DNA of 45,269 bases from contig CAZRXS010000005.1 of the NCBI GenBank assembly GCA_964604145.1, positions 1 to 45,269 on the forward strand, in the 5' to 3' direction. Under the pieces are notes generated by a model. The model did not search any database, was not told where the DNA came from, and saw only the letters and a list, made by a program, of their open reading frames with translations. Shown here one piece after another: positions 43,963 through 45,269 of the stretch. Every line of letters starts with the position of its first letter. Within the stretch, counting starts at the first letter, position 1. This stretch comes from Gudongella sp964604145 (GTDB taxonomy: Bacteria > Bacillota > Clostridia > Tissierellales > Tissierellaceae). The translations under genes and the position numbers were made by a program.

Positions 43963-44171
43963 ATCTATTGATTGGAAGAGTAAGTAAGGGAAGTTTTAAG
44001 CGAGTTAGAGTAGAGTGTGAGTCTAGCAAATGGAACTTATTGAAAAGGACCCATAAAGATTATCGGTGAGAGTCGTTAAAAATTTGAGTGGAAATAGTTA
44101 AGCTATTTCAATTAGAGTGGTACCGCGAATATCCTTTCGTCTCTTTGTAGAGATTGAAAGGATATTTTTAT
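43962..44171 (+). promoter_or_regulatory. T-box leader 2, arginine specifier (AGG)
   Basis: This is nearly identical to leader 1 across about 210 bases, with scattered differences (for example TCTAGC for TCTAAC and CATAAAG for CATGAAG). It keeps the AGTA/GAA loop-E motif, GAA-A-AGG-A with specifier AGG at 44046-44048, and GTGGTACCGCG at 44117-44127. A terminator (about 44130-44170) ends it. It starts at the last base of the preceding stop codon. A TATAAT at 43947-43952 lacks a usable -35, so argF probably depends on readthrough from the first promoter. Confidence 0.9.
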
Positions 44172-44192
44172 TTTAAAATTGGGGGGAAAGAA

Positions 44193-45245
44193 ATGAATTT
44201 AAAAGGAAAGAGCTTTTTGAAATTAATGGATTTTACACCAGAGGAGATAAATTATTTATTGTCTTTATCAAGTAAATTAAAAGAAATAAAAAAAGAAGGA
44301 AAAAAATCAAAAAACTTAGAAGGGAAAAATATAGCATTAATATTTGAAAAAAACTCCACAAGAACTAGATGTTCATTTTTGGTAGCTGCAAAAGATGAGG
44401 GTGCACATCCAGAATACTTAGGGAAAAATGATATTCAACTTGGCTCAAAAGAATCTGCAAAAGATACAGCTAGAGTATTAGGAAGAATATTTGATGGCAT
44501 AGAATTTAGAGGCTTTAAACATGAAACTGTTGAAATCCTTGCACAGTACTCAGGAGTTCCTGTATGGAATGGGCTTACAGATAAATATCATCCTACACAG
44601 GTAATGGCAGATTTATTGACAATAAAAGAGAAGTTTGGATATTTAAAAGGTTTAAAACTAGCCTATGTTGGCGATGGGAGAAATAATATGGCAAATTCAC
44701 TCTTAATAGGGGCAGCCAAAATGGGTATGGATTTTAGAATAGTTGCTCCAAGTGAACTTTTTCCAGAAAAAGATATAATAGATAAAGGGAATGAGATAAT
44801 AAAAGAAACCGGCGGAAAAATTACCATAACAGACAATATAGATAAAGGGGTTAAAGGTGTAAATGTAATCTACACTGATGTATGGGTATCTATGGGTGAA
44901 GAAGATGAGTTTGAAACTAGAATAAAATTATTAAAACCATATGGGGTAGATATGGATATGATAAAAAAAGCCAATAAAGATGTAAAATTTATGCATTGCC
45001 TACCAGCTTTTCACAATACAGAAACAGAAATGGGGAAAAAAGTCTTTGAAGAATATGGTATTGAACATATGGAAGTAAGTGATGAAGTATTTGAAAGTGA
45101 ATATTCAATAGTATTTGACCAATCTGAAAATAGAATGCATACTATAAAGGCAATAATGATATCAACCCTTGGAGACTATAAAGAACCATCCCTAATAGAT
45201 GTAAGAGAAAAATTTAAAATAAAAATATTATCAAAAGCACAATAA
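44193..45245 (+). CDS. argF: Ornithine carbamoyltransferase
   Basis: OTC condenses ornithine and carbamoyl phosphate to citrulline. The 350-residue protein shows the carbamoyl-phosphate motif STRTRCSF, HPTQVMADLLT, the ornithine loop segment DVWVSMGEE and the HCLPAFH catalytic cysteine motif. A C-terminal SENRMHTIKA arginine completes the site. GGGGGG precedes ATG 44193. The sequence alone does not separate anabolic ArgF from catabolic ArcB. The Arg T-box, which opens on arginine starvation, argues for a biosynthetic role. The gene ends 24 bp before the window edge, and a downstream partner may lie outside. Confidence 0.95.
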   Translation: MNLKGKSFLKLMDFTPEEINYLLSLSSKLKEIKKEGKKSKNLEGKNIALIFEKNSTRTRCSFLVAAKDEGAHPEYLGKNDIQLGSKESAKDTARVLGRIFDGIEFRGFKHETVEILAQYSGVPVWNGLTDKYHPTQVMADLLTIKEKFGYLKGLKLAYVGDGRNNMANSLLIGAAKMGMDFRIVAPSELFPEKDIIDKGNEIIKETGGKITITDNIDKGVKGVNVIYTDVWVSMGEEDEFETRIKLLKPYGVDMDMIKKANKDVKFMHCLPAFHNTETEMGKKVFEEYGIEHMEVSDEVFESEYSIVFDQSENRMHTIKAIMISTLGDYKEPSLIDVREKFKIKILSKAQ

Positions 45246-45269
45246 AAAATGAGATAAAATGGCATTTAA

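Noticed and set aside
42410..44171. Duplicate T-box as an assembly error
   Set aside because: The two copies differ at many scattered positions, follow different upstream sequence and lead into different genes. A collapsed or repeated read would give identical copies.

Overview
The window reads as chromosomal DNA of a low-GC, Gram-positive anaerobe of the class Clostridia/Tissierellia (inference). Codon use is AT-rich and Shine-Dalgarno sequences are strong. It carries a B. subtilis-like division/cell-wall (dcw) cluster, a complete oxidative ornithine fermentation operon of the Clostridium sticklandii type, T-box leaders and a tetrahydrofolate riboswitch. The sequence is a scaffold: exactly 100 N at 39330-39429 mark an assembly gap. 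No tRNA, rRNA, CRISPR array, transposase or prophage gene was seen.

Layout. 1-620: short hairpin repeats, then the RNase P RNA gene (rnpB) with promoter and terminator. 854-5785: an NlpC/P60 cell-wall hydrolase, a divergent FolD and, on the minus strand, a class A penicillin-binding protein. 5945-11961: HflX, a YigZ-family protein, a CoA-binding protein, an ATP-grasp ligase, YebC, a DUF1461 membrane protein, and the folate transporter subunit FolT behind a THF riboswitch. 12049-16700: PduL phosphotransacylase, DeoC, the YmfF/YmfH peptidase pair and Lgt. 16888-29289: the dcw cluster (mraZ, rsmH, ftsL, PASTA-PBP, mraY, murD, SEDS protein, murG, divIB, two DUF881 genes, sbp, ftsZ), without murE, murF, murC, murB or ftsA. 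nrdR follows ftsZ directly, where spore formers often have spoIIGA-sigE-sigG.

29819-39309: a RocR-like sigma-54 activator, a textbook -24/-12 promoter, then ord-ortA-ortB-oraS-oraE-glmL/mutL-like-orr. Together these convert L-ornithine to D-ornithine, 2,4-diaminopentanoate and 2-amino-4-oxopentanoate, and finally to alanine plus acetyl-CoA. PduL, elsewhere in the window, could turn acetyl-CoA into acetyl phosphate for ATP formation (inference).

39441-45245: rarA, asnS with a consensus promoter, then the most unusual part. Two nearly identical T-box leaders, both with an AGG (Arg) specifier, sit in series. The first precedes a COG2403-type P-loop GTPase (cyclic 2,3-diphosphoglycerate synthetase-like) and the second precedes ornithine carbamoyltransferase. 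Ornithine use therefore appears to be controlled in two opposite ways: sigma-54 activation for degradation, and arginine-tRNA starvation for conversion toward arginine.
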